A stretch of DNA of 14,248 nucleotides from Euperipatoides rowelli (Eukaryota; Onychophora; Udeonychophora; Euonychophora; Peripatopsidae): NCBI GenBank assembly GCA_003024985.2, contig PXIH01S0008865.1, one strand, 5' to 3'. Below, in pieces: positions 1 to 8,285 of this stretch. The notes beneath the pieces are model-generated. The model was not told the DNA's origin. It saw only the letters and a list, made by a program, of their open reading frames with translations, and ran no database searches. A program made the position numbers and the translations under genes. Each line of letters opens with the position of its first letter. The stretch's first letter is position 1.

Positions 1-871
1 TTCTAAATTATCATTATAGCCTAGTTACTGTATATTTATTTTTGAAATATAATTCTTGTACTAAACGTTGAGGGATTAAAGCAGCATATTTTTATCAGAG
101 ATATTTTATAATCATCTCATCTTTGATTTATAATGTGTTTAGTCAATTTTCTCGTCATGTGACAAATGTCATGCAAAAAAAGGAGGAGCTGAAATTTTGT
201 GTTTCAATCAACAAGCTAGAAATATACTAGCTCCTTGGTTTCAATGTACATTAAATACATTTTTTTTCTCTATTACTAAAAACAAAGTAATACCTTCTTG
301 TAAATCAATGTATTTAAATATACAGTACAATATATATTGCTGTTGTTTTGATAATTGAATAAATAAATAAAAACAGTAGTATGCTATATAATCGTAAAAA
401 GAATTGACTATTTATAGCTATCTGTGTCTGCAGAGCAACGTAATCTGCACAGATTCCTAAAATACAACCACTGATTGGTTAATGGATGGGAGGGAATAAT
501 CTATTATTATTAAAAGTGAGTTTAGTTTAATTTAGCAATCAGTTTTTAGTCCACTTATTAATTATCATTAGGTTTGAGGCATAGTTAGTTACTGTATTAC
601 TTAGTAGGAGTTTAGGTTCAGGTTGGGAGGAAAGCTATTCGTGTAAATAAAAAAAATCTTCCGATCCATTTAGGTTAATTGACGCATAGCCTTTATGTGA
701 TTGGTTGATTTTTAGTAATCTGTGCTGATTAGTTTCTTGGCAGACACTAGTCATTAACCTGTCAAACTTTTGCCACATATATATACGTGTTTCATAAAAC
801 TTCTGGTATTGTTTACCACGTATATTTACGTTTTGTACTCACTTTTTTATTATGTCACTTTAAACAATTAA
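1..871. other. AT-rich non-coding stretch, no gene seen
   Basis: No open frame, convincing splice pair or repeat family is visible. Two short inverted repeats are present: ATCTGTG plus GCAGA at 420-434 against TCTGCACAGAT at 444-454, and a perfect 9-bp pair ATATACGTG (781-789) and CACGTATAT (817-825) with a 27-bp loop. Two GATTGGTT (inverted CCAAT-like) words lie near 473 and 699, but nothing nearby supports a promoter. The stretch ends at a single N. Confidence 0.7.
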
Positions 872-872
872 N
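872..872. other. Single-N assembly gap
   Basis: An isolated N separates contig 1-871 from contig 873-2977. I found no overlap between its two flanks and any other contig end in the window. Confidence 0.97.
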
Positions 873-1529
873 TATTAAGGACATATTAAACTATAAAAAA
901 AAATTAATTCCAATTAATTTTTCAGATATAAGATTAACTGTCTAAAAAGAAAAAAATCGGCAACTCCAATCCAACTTACTGTACCATTACCTTTCATCAG
1001 AATTAGCCTATATAAAAATGGTTAACTATATTTGAAGAAAATTATATAATATTACGACAGGAAAGCTTCAAAGAGGACCCAAACCTTGATTACTAGAGAA
1101 TCTTTTTTCAGCTTGCTAAGAGAAAGCTGAGCTTACCAAATCCACTTTTGTCACACATCTAATGGATAGGTCAAATGGCAAGTCTGAAATAAAATAAAAA
1201 ATATATTGTTTTATGTATGCAAAATTTTAAATAAACATGACTTCAGAACGAATGAGACAATAGCTAAGTTTAAAAAGCAAATGAAAGTGTTTTATCTGGT
1301 TTTATTAAGAAAAAAAAGTTTATAGTTTGTTTATATAAACAAATTTATTTAACATTGACTTTTGTTTCCTTCATAATTATCAGCAGGCAAATATAACAAT
1401 ATTAATAAATTTTGAACATTAATATGAAAATTGTATAACTGTTCTAACACCAATTTACAAATAAAAACAAAACCTAAATGAATTGAATAAAAAAAACTTG
1501 CTAAGAAATAAAAGATGTCTATGCCTCCT
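873..1529. other. AT-rich non-coding stretch
   Basis: No coding region was recognised. The only striking element is a perfect 18-bp palindrome at 1326-1343, listed separately. The stretch leads into the 3' side of the minus-strand hAT remnant. Confidence 0.6.
1326..1343. repeat. Perfect 18-bp palindrome with paired forkhead-like half sites
   Basis: TTTGTTTATATAAACAAA reads the same on both strands. It contains two inverted copies of TGTTTA, the core recognised by forkhead factors (established knowledge). No gene start is visible nearby, so a regulatory role is only a possibility; chance in AT-rich DNA is the main alternative. Confidence 0.9.
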
Positions 1530-2228
1530 CTAATTTACAGAAAAAATAATGATAAAAATAACGTAGATTTTTTTATGACTAAATTTCACTGTATTCATAG
1601 CTTCATTCATATGTACCATATCAAGGTCCTCTTCCACAAGCAAATTTGTGATGAAATATGTTAGTGAAGAAAGTCTATCTTGTAAAAGTTATAAATTAAA
1701 AGTTTATTTATTAACGAAGTAGGATGGTTGAAAGGATCAGAGTTTTAACAAAGAAAATGAACTTTACTGCGATAGATAAGACTTGTTGAGATGAATAAGG
1801 ATCGGAGAAAAAGTGGCTGCCATGGTCTTATAAAATCTTGTGGTGAGATTCAGTAGGAGGAATTATTGATGGGAAGTGGACAGCTGTCTCAGGTGGTCGA
1901 ATCGGAATAAATCTTTAGTGTATACTGAATGTATTTTTAGCAAATTTGAAAATAACATTGGCATTGAGTGGGTCATTAAGTTTAGTTGTGGAAATTTCTT
2001 CTTAAGTTGATTCATTACTACTATGTTTAAGGAGTAAACTATTTTTCTACAATGCTCTTCTGCTGCGTTTTTGAACTGCTGTAGAGTTCACCTGGCGGGC
2101 TTATCATGGTGCCTTGATGAATTACTGGTGTCGGACAATCTTACATGTTTCTTGCTGGAACAGGATACTGCTTTTACAGGAACAAGCGTAAGAATAAAAC
2201 TCGGAACACCCGGATAATCTCCGAGCTT
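1530..2228 (-). pseudogene. Decayed hAT-family transposase remnant, C-terminal part
   Basis: Read on the minus strand, one frame runs almost unbroken from 2228 to 1530, with a few in-frame stops. The order of motifs matches the C-terminal half of hAT transposases and their ZMYM/ZNF862-like relatives. First comes an RQV-type Arg-Gln motif (about 2089-2097, in a shifted frame). Next is a segment with HCRKIVYSLNIVVMNQLKKK and a following Phe-Pro (about 1992-2060), like the family pattern of a Tyr/Arg pair, a hydrophobic 'PfLDhiisqL' stretch, then RF. Then comes SSFSLLKL (1740-1763), resembling the ERxFSxLK core of the hAT dimerisation domain, and QDRLSSL (1662-1682), resembling the downstream RLxxL. 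In-frame stops at about 2089, 1866, 1764 and later, plus the frameshift, show it is dead. The catalytic N-terminal part, BED finger and terminal repeats are not seen. Motif comparison is from memory; a domesticated relative's pseudogene is the alternative. Confidence 0.5.
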
Positions 2229-2836
2229 ACATTTTTATAATAATATAGAAGTTTTAAAAAATGCTGATTTAGTGACAAATTTGAAGATTTATTGGTTTAA
2301 AAATTATCAAAGCAAAGCGTTCGAATACGCCATCCAATAAATATATATGTTTTCTAACTTTTAAAATCAAATAAGTTTTTCCTCAAGTTTATGCCATTAT
2401 TAATTTGTTTAAAAAAATAATGTATATGAATGTAAAAATTTACATTTTATGTTCTTAATGCATCATAAATATGGCATGAATACTGTCTTTATTTTTATTG
2501 TCAAGGTTATAAGGTCAAAAACAATGTATACAATGTTTACCAGATTGCTCTGACAAATTTTCTAACTTACTTGATGTGAAATCCATCTCAAAATTTCTAA
2601 AGTTTGCACATAAACATTAAATTTATTGCAACATAAACATTTTGTAATAGTCACAAATATAGAATCTTCTTTTATATTAATGTTGAGACAATTTATAAAA
2701 TATGTATGCACCACACAGAGAAAAGGCTAAAATTAAATATAATTAGGTTAGATAAATAGTATAGCCAATGATATTTTTTTTTTTTTTATATAAATTAGCA
2801 TATTAATCCATGTGCGGAAGAAACAGCTGATTTATG
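2229..2836. other. AT-rich non-coding stretch
   Basis: This lies upstream of the hAT remnant on its strand. No further transposase-like frame, terminal inverted repeat or gene was recognised. It contains homopolymer A and T runs, including a T run near 2777-2788. Confidence 0.6.
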
Positions 2837-2938
2837 TTTATATATTGTTTACTCTCACCACATGGCATTTCTATTTTAAACATTAAATGTCATGTTAGTA
2901 TAATCTGATCAATCACGAGAGTGTAAACAATGCATAAA
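2837..2938. repeat. Imperfect hairpin-forming inverted repeat (MITE-like)
   Basis: The left arm at 2837-2856 (TTTATATATTGTTTACTCTC) pairs with 2917-2938 (reverse complement TTTATGCATTGTTTACACTCTC) with two mismatches and a 2-base gap. A nested pair, CATGGCATTT (about 2861-2870) against AAATGTCATG (2885-2894), lies inside. The whole about 100-bp unit can fold on itself. No target-site duplication is evident. The right half is inside the 95-bp sequence repeated at 5408. Confidence 0.6.
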
Positions 2939-2977
2939 ACAATCAACATAATTTTAAATGTGTGAAATAATAATAAT
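2883..2977 (+). repeat. 95-bp exact direct repeat, copy 1 (contig end)
   Basis: These 95 bases are identical to 5408-5502. This copy ends directly at the N at 2978, and the other begins directly after the N at 5407. That is the signature of two contig ends that overlap each other, not of a biological duplication. Confidence 0.95.
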
Positions 2978-2978
2978 N
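2978..2978. other. Single-N assembly gap
   Basis: The left flank (2883-2977) is repeated exactly at the start of the contig after the N at 5407, which implies that contig 873-2977 truly joins contig 5408-5955. Confidence 0.97.
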
Positions 2979-3233
2979 TGCTTAAAATTTTGACTAGGGA
3001 AAATAAATGCAACATTATGACTGCATTTTTTGCAGTAAAATAAAACGTTGAATGGGTTCCAACATTTTATTTTATTGTTACATCGGGGTAGTTAGTGGCA
3101 GATGTGTTTGAAAATGATAGTTTTTTTTTATTATTTTAGGATTCAGAGATGATAATTGTTATTTGTAAATTCTTGTCTAAAAAATTTTCAGAATGAATTT
3201 TTAAAAAATTATGATCCAAATTATAAAAATTCT
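2979..3233. other. Non-coding start of contig 2979-5406
   Basis: No gene recognised. A pyrimidine tract ending in AG at 3138-3139 resembles a splice acceptor, but all three frames after it close within about 50 bp. Confidence 0.6.
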
Positions 3234-3314
3234 ACTTGCCCGATTATGAACAGTAGAGTAAAATTTTACATGCCCGATATATTTTTTTACTTGCCCCGGG
3301 CAAGTCGGGCATGG
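3234..3314. repeat. Cluster of ACTTGCCCGA / CGGGCAAGT motifs with a 17-bp palindrome
   Basis: ACTTGCCCGA (3234-3243), ACATGCCCGA (3269-3278), the near-perfect palindrome ACTTGCCC-C-GGGCAAGT (3289-3305) and CGGGCATGG (3306-3314) lie within 81 bp of otherwise AT-rich DNA. These GC-rich 9- to 10-mers recur in both orientations. They overlap the 3' end of the minus-strand open frame at 3287-3541. Whether they are binding sites, a repeat terminus or coding sequence cannot be told. Confidence 0.75.
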
Positions 3315-3697
3315 TATTTTTCTAACACTGAGGTCATAGTTTTCTGCTGGATGTACAGTAGATCAGATTCAGAGTCCTCCAATACATTTACTAGAGTTAA
3401 TCCATTAGGATTACTAGCTTTAATCCATTGAAGATTGACCCTCTCATCTTGGCATCTTCTGTTTCCAGTAATGTTCGCACTTTTTATGAGCACCTTCTTT
3501 AGGAACATAGGAGGAGCCATACGTTCATCTTTTCCAAAGAGTCATTATAACTGCTGACGCTTCAATTCACCGATTGGAATGTCATTTGTGAAAGTTCTCT
3601 TTGTTTTGATGTTTATCAAGAAAGTTAATATGGTTTTATTCTTTGTTTTTGACAAGTCCTTCGACGAGAAGTTTTGAAAGCTGGTGTTTCTTGAGTT
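3287..3697 (-). pseudogene. Broken minus-strand open frame, unrecognised protein
   Basis: On the minus strand a single frame is open from 3697 to 3548 (50 codons), interrupted only by adjacent TAA and TGA codons (3547-3542), then open again from 3541 to the stop at 3287-3289 (about 84 codons). The sequence is GC-richer and compositionally more protein-like than its surroundings, with mixed charged and polar residues, e.g. NITGNRRCQDERVNLQWI. A possible ATG at 3518-3520 would give 77 residues. The final residues HARLARGK come from the GGGCAAGT palindrome cluster. No domain was recognised. It may be a decayed gene or transposon fragment, or two exons with the double stop in an unseen intron; a minus-strand AG at about 3548-3549 just before the stops is compatible with neither clearly. 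Confidence 0.4.
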
Positions 3698-3913
3698 TTA
3701 ATTTGACAGCTGTATGGCAGTGCAATCTATGATCGTTTTTTCCAGTATTGACATTTATTTTGGAAAAAAAATAGTTTTTCAATGTCTATAATATTCTTTA
3801 TCTGTGCCATTGTTTATGCATATTAGGATGTCATTATACATGTTTGTTTGCTATTAATTTATATACTGTACTAGGGATAAGTTGTGTAAACGTTTAACTG
3901 GCTGTCACCTCGT
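3698..3913. other. Non-coding, no feature seen
   Basis: AT-rich sequence between the broken minus-strand frame and the MITE candidate. Nothing recognised. Confidence 0.6.
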
Positions 3914-3917
3914 TTAA

Positions 3918-4152
3918 ACCCTTGCCACACCAGTGTCAATTCTCAGTAGCCATTTATAATTTTGACCATTGTGCTCTTTAGTCAGTATAATATCCACTTT
4001 TTGTCTCTTATTTGCCATTCCATACTGACAAACATTCCACTAAGCCCTTCCCATCATTTATCTGTCTAAAAACAATAAATTTTAACAATTTTTTTTTCGA
4101 TTTTAATTTGCTGAATCAATAATTTCAGAAAAACGTACTGGAGTGAAAAGGG
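3918..4152. mobile_element. Probable piggyBac-like MITE, TTAA flanked
   Basis: A 235-bp segment is flanked by TTAA at 3914-3917 and 4153-4156. Its left end begins ACCCTTGCCACACCAGTG, and the reverse complement of its right end begins CCCTTTTCACTCCAGTACG, so the ends are imperfect inverted repeats (about 13 of 17 after one gap). TTAA target sites and CCCTT-type termini are typical of piggyBac-superfamily elements (established knowledge). No transposase frame is inside, as expected for a non-autonomous element. The termini resemble those of the better-preserved MITE at 9125. Degenerate ends make this call weaker. Confidence 0.5.
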
Positions 4153-4156
4153 TTAA

Positions 4157-5033
4157 ATTTAAAAAAAAAAAAAAAAGGTAAAAAAATGAAAGTTAAGTCG
4201 TACCACACAAAATAAATTATTGAAATTTAGAAATTACCATTATCGTACACTTGCAGCTTCAGATTGATAATATTTCAAGTAAAATCCACCCTTATATTAA
4301 AATCCGTGAAAAAGATACCTGTTTTCAGTAAGCTATAATAAATAACGAATGTCCTTTGTTTTTATTCTATTTTAATATTAGAATTTGTCTTTATCCTTTC
4401 GATAGAGAATTATTTCTTGGGATTTTTCAAGTGATTCTTAAATTTTGACTTTAAAGTGGTCTAATAAATATATTCTAAAACATTTAGGGATAAATTTATA
4501 CATTTTTAAAATTGAAATTTAATGCAGAAATTTAAAAATCAAAACCAAAAAATTCTAGCTCAAATGAGACACACACAGTGGGGCTATATGTGCCAAAATC
4601 AGGTAGGGCCTATTTTATCGTCATCTCCGAAAAATATTAATAATAAAAAAATATCTGTTTGTGATTATTTTCGATAAAAGTTTTTGATTCCTCATAAAAT
4701 TTATAAAAAATGACATATTGTATTCATTTTTACCTCATATAAAACCGAAAATATTAATTTAGGCAACTACCGTATATCTGTACACCTGTAAACACCATAT
4801 TGCTTATATACATAAACGCAAGCAATCAACATTCCTAGTGGTAAATTACCGTTTGATCATGTGACACATTGTGAGCATTTTTAAAAATAAATAATTATAT
4901 CAAAATTTTGAAATTTTAATGATGGAATATATTTATTTTTGATATTAAAGTTGCATCAAATTATATTTTATTTAAAAAAAAAATTGTTAAATCTCATCCA
5001 GGTAAATTTTAGGAATGTGTTCTACGTCATTAG
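4157..5033. other. AT-rich non-coding stretch
   Basis: About 880 bp with no recognisable coding sequence, repeat family or RNA gene. It has many A and T runs, including one of about 15 A residues near 4162-4176. Confidence 0.6.
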
Positions 5034-5043
5034 TTGACGTCAA
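5034..5043. promoter_or_regulatory. Candidate cAMP-response element (TTGACGTCAA palindrome)
   Basis: The full consensus CREB/ATF site TGACGTCA (5035-5042) sits in a 10-bp palindrome, with a half site ACGTCAT 11 bp upstream (5024-5030). It lies about 60 bp before an ATG followed by a consensus splice donor, a typical distance for a promoter element. No TATA box or initiator can be fixed. Binding is inferred only. Confidence 0.4.
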
Positions 5044-5099
5044 TTTTGAGTATTTTAAATTTTGAAGACCGCTGTTTTTAAATTCAGTTAATAATTACG

Positions 5100-5406
5100 A
5101 TGCCTATTATTGGTAAGTAATTTTTTTTTTTATTAATTGTGAGAATTATTGATAATAATTAGTTATAGTATCATCCGCCCCCAAAAAAAATTAAAATCTT
5201 TTTTATTATTTTTAGCGGTGAAGTTTGAACACACTGACAGCAGGTTTCAAACTTTGCCAAGAAATTTAATCATTTTCTTTTTTTTTCTCGGAAAACTAAT
5301 AATTTTACAAATTAATAAAGAAACATTCGTCTATTATAAATACATATTTTCTATAAAAAAAAATATTTTAGCCAATTTTCAGCCCAATAACAGAGGCATC
5401 ATTTGC
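5100..5406 (+). CDS. Candidate 5' end of a spliced gene, product unknown
   Basis: ATG at 5100-5102 opens four codons and one extra base, then meets a strong donor (G then GTAAGTAA, 5113-5118). After a 103-bp intron with a T-rich tract, an acceptor TTTTTAG ends at 5215. Joining 5112 to 5216 gives an open frame starting MPIIAVKFEHTDSRFQTLPR. Exon 2 stays open to the contig end at 5406, but from about 5270 it becomes hydrophobic and low-complexity, so the real exon probably ends earlier or the model is wrong. A weak donor (CAG then GTTTCA, about 5241) and acceptors near 5370 and 5382 are alternatives. No family recognised. The CRE just upstream supports a gene start; everything past the donor is inference. 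Confidence 0.3.
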
Positions 5407-5407
5407 N
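5407..5407. other. Single-N assembly gap
   Basis: The right flank (5408-5502) repeats the end of contig 873-2977 exactly. The contig to the left, 2979-5406, is therefore suspect in its placement. Confidence 0.97.
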
Positions 5408-5502
5408 TTAAATGTCATGTTAGTATAATCTGATCAATCACGAGAGTGTAAACAATGCATAAAACAATCAACATAATTTTAAATGTGTGAAATAATAATA
5501 AT
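5408..5502 (+). repeat. 95-bp exact direct repeat, copy 2 (contig start)
   Basis: Identical to 2883-2977, starting immediately after an N. Beyond 5502 the sequence continues TAATTTATTC, the likely true continuation of position 2977. Confidence 0.95.
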
Positions 5503-5533
5503 TAATTTATTCATGCAATTTTATTTTGCATCG

Positions 5534-5830
5534 GTGTACACTCTTGGCTATTTAAGAGTGACACCCACATGGCTCTCGGGCAAATTCCATTGGATTCACC
5601 ACTATTGGCCCAACAAGGTACCCTATCACATGGTACATAGGCCACTCCAAGTTCTGTCTCCGCCCCTTTATTTTTATCAGCAGATTAGATTATGTTATGG
5701 CAGGGGCTTTGGTGTTTCCTGCTTTACCTCAATGACTGCTTCCTGTATATACCTCTATTTTGTTCTAGTACAATAAACAATTTGGATACCAGTTTATCTT
5801 AGTTGTACTTTCTTTTATTCACAAACCATT
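5534..5830 (+). repeat. GC-richer island with poly(A) signal; possible solo LTR or other retroelement end
   Basis: The stretch is clearly less AT-rich than its neighbours. It starts TGTACACTC and contains a TATA-like CTATTTAAGAG near 5549, and CTCCGCCCC near 5660. It has an AATAAA at 5772-5777 followed by T/GT-rich sequence, and it could end at TTCACA near 5823. A TG...CA span with a TATA-like box and poly(A) signal in this order is what an LTR looks like. I see no 4- to 6-bp target duplication, primer-binding site or polypurine tract, so a gene 3' end or unknown repeat is equally possible. A 97-codon frame spans it (5483-5776) but has no recognisable domain. Confidence 0.25.
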
Positions 5831-5955
5831 CCTGAATATTGACGCAGGTCATTAATTAGGTTTCTCTTCATTACTGTTTGTTGACACTTAATGTTTAACA
5901 ACAAACAGATGCAAAATTAATATATAATTAGATTTTTAACAAAACAAATTTTCTT

Positions 5956-5956
5956 N
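5956..5956. other. Single-N assembly gap
   Basis: Isolated N; no shared sequence found between its flanks and other contig ends in the window. Confidence 0.97.
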
Positions 5957-6774
5957 CCTAAATTAACATTATTCTGATTAATAGTTTAGGACCATTCTGC
6001 TTTTAATGCAGTGCAGTATTGCTTAGATTATATATCAGAGGTTAACTAATTATTTAGATATTTGCAACTAAACTACTTACCTATATTTTATTTACATATC
6101 CATCAGATGTGCAGTTTAGTTTGCTTCTTCTACATTTTGACAAATCTGCCAAACCTTTGTGGACTATTTTTGCTTAAAAATAATTTAATTTTTATTGAAT
6201 ATGATGCCTCCTTTAATGCTACTTAAAAAAAGTAAAGCATTTATTTTAAAATATAAATAATATTATGGGAATTAAATATATAAGTTTAAAAAATGAGTAA
6301 ATTAATAAAAAATGAATTTCATTTTAAAAAAGAATTAGAAAATTTAATTTTTTTTGGTTATTTAAATCATGGTTTACTTTCTTTTTTTTTATTTTAAACA
6401 TTTAAAAAATGATGTTCAACCATGTGATTTTTTTGATGCAATATGGTTAATTGCTTTTTAAATTGTGGAATCCATAAAAATTTGTTGTAGCCTACGCATG
6501 TAAATTTTTAAGGGCCTGAAGTACCGGAAATTAAGGAAGATTGAAGTAAAAAAATTTCCAAAATCGTTGAAATGTGTTTTTGTTTTTAATATTACTGTTC
6601 ATAAATAAAATTTGTATATGCTTTGTAATGTCAACCTGATTTAGAAAGTCTAGGATTCAAATTTTTGCAAGATATCAGGCTAATTTCTATAAATTTTACA
6701 TTTTTAGTTAAAAACAACCATACATTTTTGATCTTAAATAATTAAATTGAAAGATTTTGCAATTCAAGTTGGGT

Positions 6775-6811
6775 CATTTTAAATTGTACAAATGTACAAT
6801 TTAGTAAAATG
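6775..6811. repeat. Tight hairpin: 16-bp stem with 2-base spacer
   Basis: The left arm CATTTTAAATTGTACA (6775-6790) pairs with TGTACAATTT (6793-6802) plus AAAATG (6806-6811). A 3-base bulge AGT (6803-6805) and a 2-base spacer separate the arms. It is not followed by features of an RNA gene. A cruciform or a degenerate small inverted element are possibilities. Confidence 0.8.
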
Positions 6812-7249
6812 TGTTCTGTAATAATGGATGTTGGTTTTCAAATTAAATTTGTTAGTTTTGTTTTAATTTTTATTTGAATAATGTGTTTTGTATGTGTTGG
6901 GGTGTGTATGAAGGGTTGTCTAACTTTCATGATTTTAGAGGTCAATGAAGGGGATAATTCAATTTATTAGAACTGTAAGGTGAATCAAAATCAATAATTT
7001 AAAAGTGCTAAGTTCGATCAGTTCCATATTTTATATTGCAGTGTGGTTTAGATGTCAATATACATTATATAGTAGTTAATTCTTCTTTTTTTGGGTGAGG
7101 GGGGGATTTCTTCATCATAATAACGATTTATTACTTTTATAAAACATCAATTACGTAGAAATTAATAATAAAAAAATAATGATACAAAGAAGCAGATATC
7201 AAGCAAATCTTAAGGAAATTTAATGTAAAAAATGCTTGACAATTTAGCA

Positions 7250-7273
7250 AAAATAATAATAATAATAATAAAT
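7250..7273. repeat. TAA trinucleotide microsatellite
   Basis: About seven tandem AAT/TAA units in a row within AT-rich DNA. Confidence 0.85.
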
Positions 7274-7598
7274 CAAAGTAATAAGAAATAGAACATAAAC
7301 ATAAGAGAGGAAGCAACCTAAACCTTGACCATTTGTCAATACAAATTTCTGAGTTTAAGTAGTTACATAAAAATTAAATATTTGTTTTTGTTATAATTTA
7401 TAGAAAAAATACATTAAAACACCTTATTCACCATATAATATAAAATCAAAATACAATATAAAATAATGTGTTGCTATTAATGCATTTGATTAAATAATGA
7501 TGCCTTCAACTTAAAAAAAAAAAAAGTTAAAGTGAATGATAAAAATTAGAAGCGTTTATTTAAAATTGAAAAAATGTTATTTTTGTTTCATGGTTTAC

Positions 7599-7624
7599 AA
7601 AAAAAAAAAAAAAAAAAAAAAAAA
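7599..7624. repeat. Poly(A) run of 26 at a contig end
   Basis: Twenty-six uninterrupted A residues abut the N at 7625, so the gap is most simply a homopolymer assembly stop. It could also be a retroposed tail, but no body of a SINE or LINE is recognisable before it. Confidence 0.9.
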
Positions 7625-7625
7625 N
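7625..7625. other. Single-N assembly gap
   Basis: Follows a 26-A run; the true length of the homopolymer is unknown. Confidence 0.97.
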
Positions 7626-8284
7626 ACTTTTCATATTTCTAAATTCTCTAAGAAAAAATCCCATTTTATTCATTAAAAAAATTCATATAAATTTAACGGT
7701 AGGCTACATCGTAGTGCAATAAGATTAGGCTTGTTTGAAAACTGATAAAATTGTGTTAAATTTTAGATAATTTAAGCATATCTGGTCAATATTGTTTGAA
7801 TAATTATTAAAATACTTATGACTGTTTGCAATTTACCATTTTATGATGATTTTAAGAGTTTTCTTACCATTTGTACGAAAGAGGTTAAAAATAATTTACT
7901 TTAAATGCTTTGGAATAAAAAATATTTTTAGTTGAGGAAAAATTGGTCAATGATTGGCGAATTTCAACATATCTGCAGAAAGTTTTTAATAATTTAAAAC
8001 AATCGTGTTTCCTTTTGATGGAATTTTACCATGTTTTAATTTTTTTTTCTTTTTCTCCTAGGTCTGACATTTTTTAAAAATAATGAAAATGTTTAACATT
8101 TAAAACAAAACGTAAGGCAAGATTTAAAGCCATCAGTAATAAAAATAATTTGCGATTTGCAGCTGATATGAAATAAACCTACAAAATATACAGTAAACTC
8201 CGATGACATTGTGCTCTAGACACTAAGCCCAGCCTGGCTGATGTTTTTTTTATTCTATCGCTATAATTTATTGTAAGACACTAA
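7626..8284. other. AT-rich non-coding stretch
   Basis: No gene or repeat recognised. A very good acceptor-like tract (T/C run ending CCTAG at 8061) is not followed by a convincing exon. The contig ends at the N at 8285. Confidence 0.6.
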
Positions 8285-8285
8285 N
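8285..8285. other. Single-N assembly gap at the start of a tandem repeat
   Basis: The base after this N (8286) aligns with the first base of the second tandem copy (8754). The gap therefore probably falls inside or at the edge of a longer repeat array whose other copies are missing. Confidence 0.97.

Larger units (their letters stand above)
5831..7624. other. Long AT-rich non-coding stretch
   Basis: About 1.8 kb with no supported gene. It holds the N at 5956, a tight hairpin (6775-6811), a G-rich patch (GGGTGAGGGGGGG, about 7093-7106), a TAA microsatellite (about 7250-7273), and a terminal poly(A) run against the N at 7625. Open frames here are short and chance-like. Confidence 0.65.

Noticed and set aside
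3121-3139. Acceptor-like tract ending TTTTAG
   Set aside because: All three frames after it stop within about 50 bp and no clear donor follows.
3156-3431. 91-codon plus-strand open frame
   Set aside because: It is antisense to the more protein-like minus-strand frame at 3287-3697 and is rich in Phe, Ser and Tyr; no domain.
2883-5502. The 95-bp repeats as long target-site duplications of a 2.4-kb transposon
   Set aside because: Target duplications of 95 bp are not known for common transposons, both copies abut Ns, and the interior has no transposon ends at the boundaries.
7599-7624. Poly(A) run as a LINE or SINE tail
   Set aside because: No element body precedes it and it ends at an assembly gap; a homopolymer break is simpler.
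8041-8061. Excellent splice-acceptor-like tract (T/C run ending CCTAG)
   Set aside because: The sequence after it closes in two frames almost at once and shows no protein-like composition or donor in the third.
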